This document shows positions 49,599 to 58,457 of a stretch of 64,000 nucleotides of DNA, one piece after another. The notes below the pieces were generated by a model. That model was not told the origin of the DNA. It did not search any database and saw nothing but the letters and a program-made list of their open reading frames with translations. This DNA is from UMGS1766 sp963597355 (GTDB taxonomy: Bacteria > Bacillota > Clostridia > Oscillospirales > Oscillospiraceae): assembly GCA_963597355.1 (NCBI GenBank), contig CAVBPR010000007.1, positions 124,001-188,000 of the forward strand, given 5' to 3'. Position 1 is the stretch's first letter; every line of letters starts with the position of its first letter. The position numbers and the translations under genes were made by a program.

Positions 49599-51293
49599 AT
49601 GGCACATCCTCGTTTAGGCGACCTGCTTTTGGACGCCGGACTGATTACAAAGGAACAGTTGAACCATGCACTGCAGGCGCAAAAGCAGACGAAGAATCGT
49701 CTCGGACAAGAACTGATCGAAGAGAACGTTATTACGGAGCAACAGATGATCGATGTACTGCAGATGCAATTGGGCATCGAATTCGTTGATCTGTCGGTAA
49801 CGATACCGGACGCTCAACTGGCGGAACTGCTTCCCTGGAACATCGCCAAGAAATATAGCGTAACTCCGGTACGGCTTCATGGAAATACCCTCTATCTTGC
49901 CATGAGCGACCCACTGAACTTTGTGGCGCAGGAAGAGGTTAAGACAGCCACCCGGAAACGGGTTGTTCCAATGATCACAACCAGCGAGGCAATTGAGCGG
50001 GCGAATGCCAGCCTCTATGGCAACGAGGGAGCAAACCGGGCGATAGAAGACATGAAGCGGGAGATGGCGGACGGAATAACGGCGGTTTCCCCAGTGGATA
50101 GTGTTCTGGACATAGGAGAAAGTGCTGCTCCGACCGTACGTCTGGTAAATTCGATCATCGAGCGGGCAGCGATTGAAAATGCCAGCGATATTCATCTGGA
50201 TCCCAGCGAGAGCGAGGTTCGGGTGCGAATGCGGATTGACGGCATTATGTGCACGGTGATGAGTGTGCCGAAGGCGGTGCAATCTTCTGTGCTGGCCCGG
50301 TTGAAGATTATGGGTGGCATGGACATTACCGAACGGCGTATGCCGCAGGATGGCCGCACAGGCGTGCGAGTGCGAGAGCGAAATCTGGATTTGCGTATGT
50401 CCACGCTTCCCACCATTTATGGCGAGAAATTTGTGATTCGACTGCTGGATAAGGACGGTCAGCGACTGACCGAAGAGGCGCTCGGTTTGGCAGGCGATGA
50501 TTTAAAGAATTATTATTCCTTAATCAATCGTCCCAGCGGCGTTGTGCTGATTGCCGGACCAACCGGAAGCGGTAAGTCTTCTACCATGTATACGATGATT
50601 CGGCGCTTGAATGAGGAAAAGGTAAACCTGATTACCCTGGAAGATCCGGTGGAATACAACATCGATGGAGTCAATCAGGTGCAGATCAACGACAAAACCG
50701 GCATGACCTTTGCCAGCGGCCTGCGGTCGATCCTGCGGCAGGATCCCGACATCATCGGCATTGGAGAAATTCGAGATGGCGAAACCGCAGAAATTGCAAT
50801 GCGGGCGGCAATCACCGGCCATCTGGTTTTATCTACGATCCATACCAATGACGCATTAGCGACGGTAGAGCGGTTGCGGGACATCGGAGTTCCAGATTAT
50901 TTGATTGCCAGTGCGCTCAACGGCGTAATTTCTCAGCGGCTGGTTCGGCGAGTCTGCCCGGAGTGCCGCAAGAGCTACCAGCCCAATTCGGATGAACTTC
51001 ATGAACTCGGCTTGAAGGACGGGACGGAACTGCAGTTCTTCCGGGGAAAGGGATGCCCTAATTGCTTTAATACCGGCTATCGCGGACGTGTTGCAGTGTT
51101 TGAGATTCTGGTGCTTAGCCGTGAATTTCGAACTGCTGTTGCGCGGGGTGCGGATCGAGCGGAATTGCAGGCCATTGTCCGAAAAGAAGGAAAATTTAAG
51201 TCTCTGGCGGAAAATTGCCGCCGCCGTGTGCTGGATGGTACAACTACAATCGAGGAGGTTCGGAGAGTGGTAAGCTCCGTAGATTACGAATGA
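49599..51293 (+). CDS. pilB: Type IV pilus assembly ATPase PilB
   Basis: Hexameric motor for pilus extension. The N-terminal MshEN/GspE domain (LGDLLLDAGLITKEQLNHAL) can bind c-di-GMP in some members. The C-terminal ATPase has Walker A GPTGSGKSS, the Asp box DASDIHLDP-like NASDIHLDPSESEVR, Walker B IIGIGEIRDGETA, a His box HTNDALAT and the tetracysteine zinc motif CPECRKSYQ...CPNC. 564 aa, normal. It precedes pilT with a 4-base overlap. Confidence 0.96.
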   Translation: MAHPRLGDLLLDAGLITKEQLNHALQAQKQTKNRLGQELIEENVITEQQMIDVLQMQLGIEFVDLSVTIPDAQLAELLPWNIAKKYSVTPVRLHGNTLYLAMSDPLNFVAQEEVKTATRKRVVPMITTSEAIERANASLYGNEGANRAIEDMKREMADGITAVSPVDSVLDIGESAAPTVRLVNSIIERAAIENASDIHLDPSESEVRVRMRIDGIMCTVMSVPKAVQSSVLARLKIMGGMDITERRMPQDGRTGVRVRERNLDLRMSTLPTIYGEKFVIRLLDKDGQRLTEEALGLAGDDLKNYYSLINRPSGVVLIAGPTGSGKSSTMYTMIRRLNEEKVNLITLEDPVEYNIDGVNQVQINDKTGMTFASGLRSILRQDPDIIGIGEIRDGETAEIAMRAAITGHLVLSTIHTNDALATVERLRDIGVPDYLIASALNGVISQRLVRRVCPECRKSYQPNSDELHELGLKDGTELQFFRGKGCPNCFNTGYRGRVAVFEILVLSREFRTAVARGADRAELQAIVRKEGKFKSLAENCRRRVLDGTTTIEEVRRVVSSVDYE

Positions 51294-52348
51294 ATGCAGC
51301 AGAGTTGATTCTTGCCGCGGCAAAAAAAAGAGCATCGGATATTCATCTGATTTGTGGAGAACCGCCGGTTTTTCGTATCGCAGGTCAGCTGGAACGACAA
51401 GCAGAATTTCCAGTGCTGACGCGTTCCAAGGTGGAACAGATGGCAGCAGAATTAGCGGCAGAAAAACTGGAAGAGCTTCGGGAAGTGGGAGAAATTGACG
51501 GATCGGCTACGATTGCCGGCGTGAGAGTTCGGATCAATCTGTTTCGCCAGAGCAATGCCACGTCAGCGGCGATTCGCCTGTTGGCAGAGCAGATCCCGCC
51601 GCTTCATACCTTGGGACTTCCACCAAAAGTAGATGAACTGTGCGACTTACGGCAGGGCTTTTTGCTGGTGACCGGTGAGACGGGAAGCGGAAAGTCCACG
51701 ACACTGGCGGCGATGATTGACCGCATCAATCATACACGGGCAGAGCATGTGTTAACTCTGGAAGATCCGATTGAATATCAATACGTTCCGGATCAGTGTT
51801 TGTTTAACCAGCGGGAGATCGGACAGGACACCAGAACCTTCTCGGCAGCACTCCGTGCTGCCCTGCGAGAGGATCCGGACATCATTCTTGTAGGGGAACT
51901 GCGAGATCGCGAAACGATCGAGACAGCCCTGGTAGCGGCGGAGACAGGACATCTTGTTTTCGGAACGCTGCATACAGGGTCAGCGGCAGATACCATTGAT
52001 CGGATCGTGGGAATTTTCCCGGAGGAACAACAGCAGCAGATTCGCATGCAGCTCAGTATGACGCTGCGAGCAGTATTGAGTCAGCAGCTTTTGCCTGATC
52101 GCACGAAGGATGGGCGTGTTTGCGCCTGCGAGTTAATGGTCGTCAACCATGCGATTCAGAATTTGATTCGCGAGGGGAAAACACCCCAGATAAACAATGC
52201 AATTGCCACATCCACAGCGGATGGAAGCATAACCATGGATATGGCGCTGGTGCGACTGTATCAGAACGGAAGAATCAGCAGTCAAAGTGCGATAGAGGCA
52301 GCACGGGATTCTGCCGTGGTGCAAAGACAAATGCACATTGGCATCTAA
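51290..52348 (+). CDS. pilT: Type IV pilus retraction ATPase PilT
   Basis: Hexameric motor for pilus retraction. Walker A TGETGSGKST, Walker B IILVGELRD, His box TLHTGSA and the C-terminal AIQNLIREGK signature, close to AIRNLIREGK of PilT. 352 aa. The ATG overlaps the pilB stop by 4 bases. PilT means the pili are retractile, consistent with twitching motility or DNA uptake. Confidence 0.96.
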   Translation: MNAAELILAAAKKRASDIHLICGEPPVFRIAGQLERQAEFPVLTRSKVEQMAAELAAEKLEELREVGEIDGSATIAGVRVRINLFRQSNATSAAIRLLAEQIPPLHTLGLPPKVDELCDLRQGFLLVTGETGSGKSTTLAAMIDRINHTRAEHVLTLEDPIEYQYVPDQCLFNQREIGQDTRTFSAALRAALREDPDIILVGELRDRETIETALVAAETGHLVFGTLHTGSAADTIDRIVGIFPEEQQQQIRMQLSMTLRAVLSQQLLPDRTKDGRVCACELMVVNHAIQNLIREGKTPQINNAIATSTADGSITMDMALVRLYQNGRISSQSAIEAARDSAVVQRQMHIGI

Positions 52349-52362
52349 AGAGGTGAACGGCG

Positions 52363-53571
52363 ATGCAAAGCTATAAATATACGGCCATTTCAAAGGATGG
52401 AGCAACCGTCAATGGCGTGGTGGAAGCGTTTGATGAGTATTCCGCTGTTGCTAAGATAAAAGAGAGCTGTACGCTGGTTACCAAAATCACCCCGGTGAAA
52501 GCGATGCGGCGATCAGGCAAGGCTGTCTTCGGACAGAAAATCAAAGAGAAGGAGCTTGCGATTGTCTGCTCTCAATTTGCCATTATTCTGAAGGCGGGTA
52601 TGCCTGTAGTTCACGCAGTGGAGCTGATTGCCCAGCAGAGCGACAGCAAACGAATGAAAAAATTGCTGACTTCTGTTGCGTCGGATGTATCGGAGGGCAT
52701 TAGCCTTGCACACAGTTTTGAAACAAAGGATGTAGAACTTCCGATTACCTTTATTGAGACGGTGCGAGCGGGAGAAGAGTCCGGAACTCTGCCCCAGGCA
52801 TTCCAGCGGCTTCAGGATTATTTCGACCGTTCTGCCAGGCTGAAGGGAAAAATCCAGACGGCAATGGTTTACCCGCTATTCACCATTTTGGTTGCCATTG
52901 TGGTAGTGGCGGTGATTATGATAAAAGCGGTTCCCACCTTTGTCACAAGTTTTGAAACCATGGGAATCCGATTGCCCTGGGCAACGCGGGTGTTGATTGC
53001 GCTGAGCAATTTCTTCGTTGACTGGTGGTGGCTGATGGTTGTAATTGTGGTCGCTGCTGTATTTGCATGGCGTGTTTGGGGGCATTCCGAATCCGGCCGA
53101 TTGAAGCAAAATGCATGGAAATTGAAGCTTCCGGTATTGGGAAAGATCAATTTGATGCGAGCGGCCAGTCAATATGCTTCTACAATGACAACGCTTCTCG
53201 CCGCCGGCATCAGCATTCAGCAAGCAGTTGCCGTGACAGGAAACGTAATGGACAATGCTTTTGTAGGACATCAATTGTCGCTGCAGCTGCCAAAGCTGGA
53301 AGAAGGTAAAACCTTAAGCGAGTGTCTCCGCAGTTGTCCGACGCTTCCCCCTATGCTGGTGGATATGACCGGTGTGGGAGAGGACACCGGAACAATGGAA
53401 CAGACCCTGAATGTGGTTTCCGATTACTACAACAGCGAGACAGAACTGAGGGCACAAAAAGCAGTCAGTTTGCTGGAACCGATTATCATCTGCGTTTTAG
53501 CGGTGATTGTTGTGTTGATTTTGCTGGCGGTCTATCTGCCCATGTTCACACTGTATGACAGCATGATATAA
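52363..53571 (+). CDS. pilC: Type IV pilus inner membrane platform protein PilC
   Basis: GspF/PilC family. Two related cytoplasmic helical domains (FCSQFAIILKAGMPVVH-like VCSQFAIILKAGMPVVHAVE, and AASQYASTMTTLLAAGISIQ) alternate with hydrophobic segments near residues 165-190, 215-240 and 370-395. 402 aa, normal. It connects PilB and PilT motors to pilin polymerisation. Confidence 0.95.
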   Translation: MQSYKYTAISKDGATVNGVVEAFDEYSAVAKIKESCTLVTKITPVKAMRRSGKAVFGQKIKEKELAIVCSQFAIILKAGMPVVHAVELIAQQSDSKRMKKLLTSVASDVSEGISLAHSFETKDVELPITFIETVRAGEESGTLPQAFQRLQDYFDRSARLKGKIQTAMVYPLFTILVAIVVVAVIMIKAVPTFVTSFETMGIRLPWATRVLIALSNFFVDWWWLMVVIVVAAVFAWRVWGHSESGRLKQNAWKLKLPVLGKINLMRAASQYASTMTTLLAAGISIQQAVAVTGNVMDNAFVGHQLSLQLPKLEEGKTLSECLRSCPTLPPMLVDMTGVGEDTGTMEQTLNVVSDYYNSETELRAQKAVSLLEPIIICVLAVIVVLILLAVYLPMFTLYDSMI

Positions 53572-53639
53572 TGTTGGATTTCCGAGCCAGACCCGCTCGG
53601 TGACCATAAAAAATCAAAAAAAGATAGGAGAAATTTATT

Positions 53640-54041
53640 ATGAAAACTCTGATGAACAAACTGAATAGCAAAAAGTGCGGTAAGAAAGGCTTCACGCTGA
53701 TGGAAATGCTGATCGTTGTTGCCATTATTGCGATTTTGGTCGCGATTGCAATTCCTACCATGACAAACGCTTTGACCAAGGCAAAGATTGCAACAGATGA
53801 GGCAAATCTCCGCGCCTACTACTCTGAGTCCATTATGGATTATATGCTCAATGAGACCGCTCTGGCAGAAGTAAAGGACCAGACAACTGTGACCATCGAT
53901 GGCAACACCTATGAGCTGAAGTATGGCACGTTCAGCACGACATTGAACGCTGACAAGGATAATTTCGTGATTACCTACACTGCCAACAACGGCACAACTT
54001 ATACCATTCCGGCCGGCACTACGGACGGTGCGGAAGGCTGA
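53640..54041 (+). CDS. pilA: Major type IV pilin
   Basis: 133 aa. Leader of 17 residues ending KKG, then FTLMEMLIVVAIIAILVAIA: Glu5 present, cleavage after Gly17. The mature pilin is about 116 aa, short, with no cysteine pair after the leader cysteine (Cys13) and a C-terminal region of beta strands (FSTTLNADKDNFVITYTANN). GGAGAAA lies before the ATG. A strong hairpin after the gene separates it from pilD. Confidence 0.93.
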   Translation: MKTLMNKLNSKKCGKKGFTLMEMLIVVAIIAILVAIAIPTMTNALTKAKIATDEANLRAYYSESIMDYMLNETALAEVKDQTTVTIDGNTYELKYGTFSTTLNADKDNFVITYTANNGTTYTIPAGTTDGAEG

Positions 54042-54096
54042 TTGCTGAATTCTCAATTCTCGCGGGTCAGAGCTATGAGATGATTTAGTATTTCGG

Positions 54097-54148
54097 TGCT
54101 GTGCCTCGGCGGTCACCTTTGAAGGTAAGGGTGACCGTCGAGGCAGCA
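54097..54148 (+). other. Long hairpin between pilA and pilD
   Basis: GCCTCGGCGGTCACC pairs with GGTGACCGTCGAGGC, one mismatch, extended by TGCT/AGCA; followed by A-rich, not T-rich, sequence. Likely an mRNA stabiliser for the abundant pilA message or a processing site. Confidence 0.65.
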
Positions 54149-54192
54149 ACAAAAAAACGTATTACGAAGAGGTTGAAAGGAGAGACGCGAAG

Positions 54193-54999
54193 ATGAAGGA
54201 ACTTATGGCGGTTTCTCCTGGAATGACCGTTTATATGCTGGTGCTTTCCGCTGTGCTGGGGGCTGTGTTTGCAAGCTTTGGCGGCTGCGTGGCATCGCGA
54301 CTGGTGACGAGGGAGTCCTTTCTGCGAGGACGAAGCCACTGTTGCTCCTGCGGACACACGTTGTCTGCACCGGACTTAATTCCGGTTTTTTCCTGGATTT
54401 TTTTAAAGGGAAGGTGCCGCTATTGCGGTGCGCCTGTCTCGCCGATCTACCCGGTAAGCGAGGCAATGTGCGGAGCATGGTTTGCTCTTTCTCTTTGGCG
54501 TTACGGAGTTACGATCCAAACGCTGGAATATGATATTTTGATTATTTTGCTGCTGATTCTTTCTCTGGTAGACTGGGACAGCGGTATCCTGCCAGACAGC
54601 GTTCTGCTGATTGGCGTTGCAAATTTTGTGATTTTCTCTATCCTGCAGGGAGCAGGATTTTCCGGATTGCTCTATGGCATATTGTCCGGCTTAACGGTGT
54701 CAATTCCGCTGCTGGTTCTCGTGCTGATCATGGATCGCCTTTTAGGGGTAGAAAGCATGGGCGGCGGCGATATAAAATTATTTTTTGTCGTGGGGATGTA
54801 CTTTCCCCTGCGGCAGCTGCTGGTTATCGTAATCCTGGCCTGTGTGATCGGGATTGTATTCGCACTACTGACGAAAAAGACAGTGGGGGATGCGGAAAAT
54901 CCGAAGGCGTTTCCCTTTGGACCAGCGATTGCACTGGCTGCTGCGGCAGCGTTGTTATGGGCCCAACCAATTACGGATTGGTATCTGGGTTTGTTCTAA
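54193..54999 (+). CDS. pilD: Prepilin peptidase PilD
   Basis: Aspartyl membrane peptidase and N-methylase. An N-terminal cytosolic zinc-like module CCSCGHTLSAPDLIPVFSW with CRYCG (two CxxC pairs), then about seven hydrophobic segments. Catalytic Asp in LVDWDSGILPD and GGGDIKLF (usual GxGD). 268 aa. It would process the five prepilin-like proteins of this operon. Confidence 0.95.
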   Translation: MKELMAVSPGMTVYMLVLSAVLGAVFASFGGCVASRLVTRESFLRGRSHCCSCGHTLSAPDLIPVFSWIFLKGRCRYCGAPVSPIYPVSEAMCGAWFALSLWRYGVTIQTLEYDILIILLLILSLVDWDSGILPDSVLLIGVANFVIFSILQGAGFSGLLYGILSGLTVSIPLLVLVLIMDRLLGVESMGGGDIKLFFVVGMYFPLRQLLVIVILACVIGIVFALLTKKTVGDAENPKAFPFGPAIALAAAAALLWAQPITDWYLGLF

Positions 55000-55058
55000 T
55001 TGTTCTAGTTGTTCGAATTGATGAGTTTGATCAGCGTAATGGGGAGATGAAACGTATT

Positions 55059-56066
55059 ATGTCAAAATCAATGTTGGGACTGGACATTGGCAACAGCACA
55101 ATAAAGTTTGCTGTGGCGGATGGACAGCAGGTGCGGCAGATGGTTTGTTTACCTTTACTGGAAGATCTGGTGAAAGAGGACCGGATTGTTTCACGAGAGG
55201 CGATCGCCCAGGAGCTTCGGCAGGCGATAAAGGATCATCGGATTTCTTCCCGCCGCGTTGCACTGACACTGCCGTCAGAGCGGACAATTGTTCGCCGAAT
55301 GGTGGTTCCGTATATGACGGAAGAACAGTTGCGAATCAATCTTCCCTACGAATTTCATGACTTTATTCAGGAAGACAAGGATTTGTTTTTTTATGACTAT
55401 GCAGTGGCAGGCGTGCAGAGAAATGAACAGAATCAGCCGACCGGATTGGAGCTGATTGGATGTGCCGTGCGGAGAGAGACCATCGAAGTGTTCCGAGATG
55501 TGCTGCGTATGGCGGGACTGAAGCTGGAACGGGCAGTCCCGGATTGCCTTGTCTACGGCAACCTGATCCGAAATTATGAAAGCAATTATACCGGTCACCC
55601 GGCGGAGTATTGCATTGTGGACATGGGACATCGCGCCATTCGAATGCACATGTTCCGAGGCCATGTCTATGAAACGACAAGAGTGATTGATATTGGTGGT
55701 CGTTCCATAGATGCTTTGATTGCGAGTCATTTCGGGGTGGATCCCCATCTGGCCGCGAGCTATAAACAAACGAATTACGAAAATGCGCAGACAATTTCCG
55801 CCTGTCAGGAATTGTACAGTCGTGTGGCGGTAGAATTAATGCGTGCAGTAAACTTTTATGGATTTAACACGCCGAATTCCGACTTGCGAGACATTTACTT
55901 TTGCGGCGGCCTGACCAATATCCGCCCGCTGATGGATGAAATCAGTCATAATGTGGATCTGGAGATGCATTCAATCACCGAACTGCTGCCGCCCGGAGGA
56001 AGCGAAGAGGATGCTGTTATCTGCGCCACAGCTGTGGGCAGCTTGCTCCAGGGAAATGGAAGGTGA
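55059..56066 (+). CDS. pilM: Type IV pilus assembly protein PilM
   Basis: Actin-like ATP-binding protein that links PilN to the cytoplasmic side. LGLDIGNSTIKFAVADG is the phosphate 1 motif and IVDMGHRAIRMH plus FCGGLTNIRPLM are the later ones. 335 aa. ATG 55059 is used, with GGGGAG about 12 bases upstream; ATG 55047 is also possible. It overlaps the next gene's possible GTG start. Confidence 0.9.
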   Translation: MSKSMLGLDIGNSTIKFAVADGQQVRQMVCLPLLEDLVKEDRIVSREAIAQELRQAIKDHRISSRRVALTLPSERTIVRRMVVPYMTEEQLRINLPYEFHDFIQEDKDLFFYDYAVAGVQRNEQNQPTGLELIGCAVRRETIEVFRDVLRMAGLKLERAVPDCLVYGNLIRNYESNYTGHPAEYCIVDMGHRAIRMHMFRGHVYETTRVIDIGGRSIDALIASHFGVDPHLAASYKQTNYENAQTISACQELYSRVAVELMRAVNFYGFNTPNSDLRDIYFCGGLTNIRPLMDEISHNVDLEMHSITELLPPGGSEEDAVICATAVGSLLQGNGR

Positions 56067-56071
56067 GCAGA

Positions 56072-56635
56072 ATGATGAAACCAACAAAGGAACTGACGCT
56101 GAAACAGGACGTTAACCTGGCGCAGGACTGCCGTCCGGCGTCCAATCGAGGAAAAGTCCTTGTCTTTCTGGCGTGCCTCATTGTTTTTGTAGGTGTGTTT
56201 TGTAAATTTGGCGTAATCGATCGTCTGAATGCCGCGTGGACCGCAGAGCGGGCAGCAGATGCGGCGCAGGTGACGCTTGCGCAATTAGAGACAAAGACAG
56301 AAGAATTTAAGGATGTGGAAGAGGAATATCGCAGTTATACCGCTCTGGCGGATGGCGCAGATCCGATGAAATGCCTGGATCTAATTGAAACAAAGCTGAT
56401 GCGCTCGGCTCAAGTGCAGCAGTTTACCGTAGCAGACGGATTGATTTCCGTGAAAATTTCCGGCATCACACTCCAACAGCTGTCCACTGTTTATGCAGAT
56501 CTGATGGCAAACGAGTTTGTTGATTCGGTGCAGATTTACACGGCTGCCACAGAAGAAGACGGAGCAGATCAGGTCAGTGCAAACTTAACCATTCAGCTGA
56601 CTGGAACGGAAAGCGGGGAGGAGACTCAGTCATGA
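56072..56635 (+). CDS. pilN: PilN-like pilus assembly protein
   Basis: 187 aa. A short cytoplasmic N-terminus (KELTLKQDVNLAQDCRP; PilN's usual INLL-like motif here reads VNLA), one helix (VLVFLACLIVFVGVFCKFGV), then a coiled coil and an alpha-beta domain. Position between pilM and the PilO-like gene supports the name. ATG 56072 is 8 bases after GGAAGG; an alternative GTG at 56063 overlaps pilM. Confidence 0.75.
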   Translation: MMKPTKELTLKQDVNLAQDCRPASNRGKVLVFLACLIVFVGVFCKFGVIDRLNAAWTAERAADAAQVTLAQLETKTEEFKDVEEEYRSYTALADGADPMKCLDLIETKLMRSAQVQQFTVADGLISVKISGITLQQLSTVYADLMANEFVDSVQIYTAATEEDGADQVSANLTIQLTGTESGEETQS

Positions 56636-57183
56636 TTCATCGAGAGTTTACAACACGAGAGAAGGTCTTGCTGCTTGTGTTAGCTGTGGTGCTTCTGGCC
56701 GTTGGATACTTCCGTTTTTTCCTCACACCGATTCAAAACGAAATCAACACCCAGCAGCAGCGGCAGGAGGAGCTTACCAACAGCATTTTATTGGAGCAGA
56801 CAAAGCTGCAGCAACTGGAGATGATGCAGGAAAAGGTGGATAAGATCAAAGCATCCGGCACTGTGCCCGATGCTGAGGTTCCGAATTATGACAATATCGA
56901 GAAGGTCATGCTTCAGTTGAACGGGATTCTGGCTCATGCACAGGAGTATAATCTGGCTTTTGGCGAAATCAGCGATGAAAATGACGGCATCCTGTCTCGC
57001 CCGGTGGAGCTAAGCTTTGTGACGGACAGTTACGCATCTGCACGGGAGATCATTAACCAGCTTTATCAGTGCCCTTATCGCTGCGCTGTTTCGGATATTT
57101 CAGAGCAGGCAGAAAAGGATCTTTCCTCGGACAGTACGATCCGCGTTGACCTGACGGTTACATTTTATGAAAAACAGGCCTGA
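56632..57183 (+). CDS. pilO: PilO-like pilus assembly protein
   Basis: 183 aa. One N-terminal helix (VLLLVLAVVLLAVGYFRFFL), a coiled coil (residues 35-75, QQQRQEELTNSILLEQTKLQ) and an alpha-beta domain ending VDLTVTFYE. Overlaps the PilN-like gene by 4 bases. Identity rests on architecture and position. It is the last gene of the operon; no PilP or PilQ secretin follows, as expected without an outer membrane. Confidence 0.75.
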   Translation: MIHREFTTREKVLLLVLAVVLLAVGYFRFFLTPIQNEINTQQQRQEELTNSILLEQTKLQQLEMMQEKVDKIKASGTVPDAEVPNYDNIEKVMLQLNGILAHAQEYNLAFGEISDENDGILSRPVELSFVTDSYASAREIINQLYQCPYRCAVSDISEQAEKDLSSDSTIRVDLTVTFYEKQA

Positions 57184-57206
57184 TCTAGCCTAAGCAAAAA
57201 AATAAA

Positions 57207-57245
57207 AGCAGGGAACCGTTGCGGCGGTTTCCTGCTTCGTTTATT
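57207..57245 (+). terminator. Terminator of the pilus operon
   Basis: AGCAGGGAACCG pairs with CGGTTTCCTGCT, followed by TCGTTTATTT. Confidence 0.85.
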
Positions 57246-57252
57246 TCCGATA

Positions 57253-57287
57253 TATGAAAAGAGGCGTTGCCTGCGGCAACGCCTCTT
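57253..57287 (-). terminator. Terminator of the rplJ-rplL operon
   Basis: Minus strand: AAGAGGCGTTGCC pairs with GGCAACGCCTCTT (13 bp, loop GCA), then TTCAT. Faces the pilus terminator, so the two convergent operons are separated cleanly. Confidence 0.9.
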
Positions 57288-57310
57288 GAAGACGAAAGAT
57301 AGAAGTAAAA

Positions 57311-57685
57311 TTACTTCAGCTCGACCTTTGCGCCAACCTCTTCCAGCTTGGCCTTGATTGCTTCTGCATCTTCCTTGGAAGCAGCTTCCTTCAGAGTTGC
57401 GGGCACGCCCTCGACAGTAGCCTTAGCTTCAGCCAGGCCCTGGCCGGTGATCTCACGGACAGCCTTGATGACCTTGATCTTAGCGGAAGCGTCGAACTCA
57501 GTCAGAACGACGTCGAATTCGGTCTTCTCCTCGACCTCAGCAGCAGCAGCGCCAGCGCCAGCAGCGGGAGCGCCCATAGCAATAGCCTCGACACCGAAGG
57601 TCTCCTTCAGAGCGTCGGTCAGTTCCTTAACTTCGAGCAGGGACAGAGCCTTGATCTCTTCAACAATAGCATTGATATCAGCCAT
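57311..57685 (-). CDS. rplL: 50S ribosomal protein L7/L12
   Basis: Stalk protein that recruits translation factors. N-terminal dimerisation domain (IVEEIKALSLLEVKELTDAL), Ala/Gly hinge (GAPAAGAGAAAAEV), C-terminal domain (KIKVIKAVREITGQGLAEAK). 124 aa. TAGGAGG precedes the ATG. Downstream of rplJ, as usual. Confidence 0.98.
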   Translation of the reverse strand: MADINAIVEEIKALSLLEVKELTDALKETFGVEAIAMGAPAAGAGAAAAEVEEKTEFDVVLTEFDASAKIKVIKAVREITGQGLAEAKATVEGVPATLKEAASKEDAEAIKAKLEEVGAKVELK

Positions 57686-57750
57686 GATAATAGCCTCCTA
57701 TTTTATAAAATAATTTAAAAGTAGCCCTTGGGGCAGAATGCCGGGTGGAA

Positions 57751-58260
57751 TTACTCGGCGGCAGCTTCGCCCTTGTCGGCGATAGCAGCCATAACAGCGG
57801 TCAGGTTGGCAACAGGAGCCAACAGAGTGCCGACCAACTGTGCGTAAACGTCCTTCTTGGAAGTCATGGAAGACATGACCTCGATCTCAGCAGCGGACAG
57901 AACCTTGCCCTCCATGAAAGCGGCCTTCAGATTGAACTTCTCGCCGAACTTCTTGGAGTATTCGCTGACCAGACGGATGGGAGCAATGGGATCCTCAGTG
58001 CCGGTAGCCAGGGAAGTGGTGCCGTGCAGCTGTGCATCCAGAGCCTCCAGACCCACGCTGTCCAGAGCGCGACGCATCATGGTGTTCTTCACCACAGCGT
58101 ACTCAACGCCCTCCTTACGCAGAGCGCTACGCAACTCGGTGTCCTCAGCTACGGTCAAACCGGAATAATCGATGATTACACCGGACTCAGCGCCATTCAG
58201 ACGCTCAACCAGAGCGGCAACAACTGCTGCCTTCTCATTGATAACATTTGCATTAGCCAT
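57751..58260 (-). CDS. rplJ: 50S ribosomal protein L10
   Basis: Binds 23S rRNA and carries the L7/L12 stalk. VVAALVERLNGAESGVIIDY and GLTVAEDTELRSALRKEGVE are typical. 169 aa. ATG 58260 (MANANVINEK) follows GGAGGTG; a longer frame reads into the leader. Expected to be autoregulated by the L10-L7/L12 complex through the leader. Confidence 0.97.
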   Translation of the reverse strand: MANANVINEKAAVVAALVERLNGAESGVIIDYSGLTVAEDTELRSALRKEGVEYAVVKNTMMRRALDSVGLEALDAQLHGTTSLATGTEDPIAPIRLVSEYSKKFGEKFNLKAAFMEGKVLSAAEIEVMSSMTSKKDVYAQLVGTLLAPVANLTAVMAAIADKGEAAAE

Positions 58261-58397
58261 TTGAAATTTCACCTCCGAAAATAAGAAAATCCTCCGCGTC
58301 AAAGCACAGGAGGACAACAATCAGAAAATATTATTTTCAGATCGCACTCTCGGCAGGCGGTCGAAACCATTACACATACCTGCTGTCTTTGAACGCA
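58261..58397 (-). promoter_or_regulatory. Leader of rplJ-rplL, L10 autoregulatory type
   Basis: About 137 bases of leader mRNA containing TCCTCC...GGAGGA pairing near the end and AGACAGCAGGTATGTGTAATG. Position and length fit the L10 leader bound by L10-L7/L12. I did not fold it in full. Confidence 0.65.
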
Positions 58398-58403
58398 GAA
58401 ACT

Positions 58404-58432
58404 ATCTTACCAGAGGGAAAGCACTTTGTCAA
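58404..58432 (-). promoter_or_regulatory. rplJ-rplL promoter, within an inverted repeat
   Basis: Minus strand: TTGACA (58432-58427), 17-base spacer, TAAGAT (58409-58404). The -35 lies in the loop of the palindrome 58413-58444 (GAGGGAAAG/CTTTCCCTC), which is also the 3' end region of the rplK-rplA message. Confidence 0.85.
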
Positions 58433-58457
58433 GTACTTTCCCTCTAAATAAGCAAAA

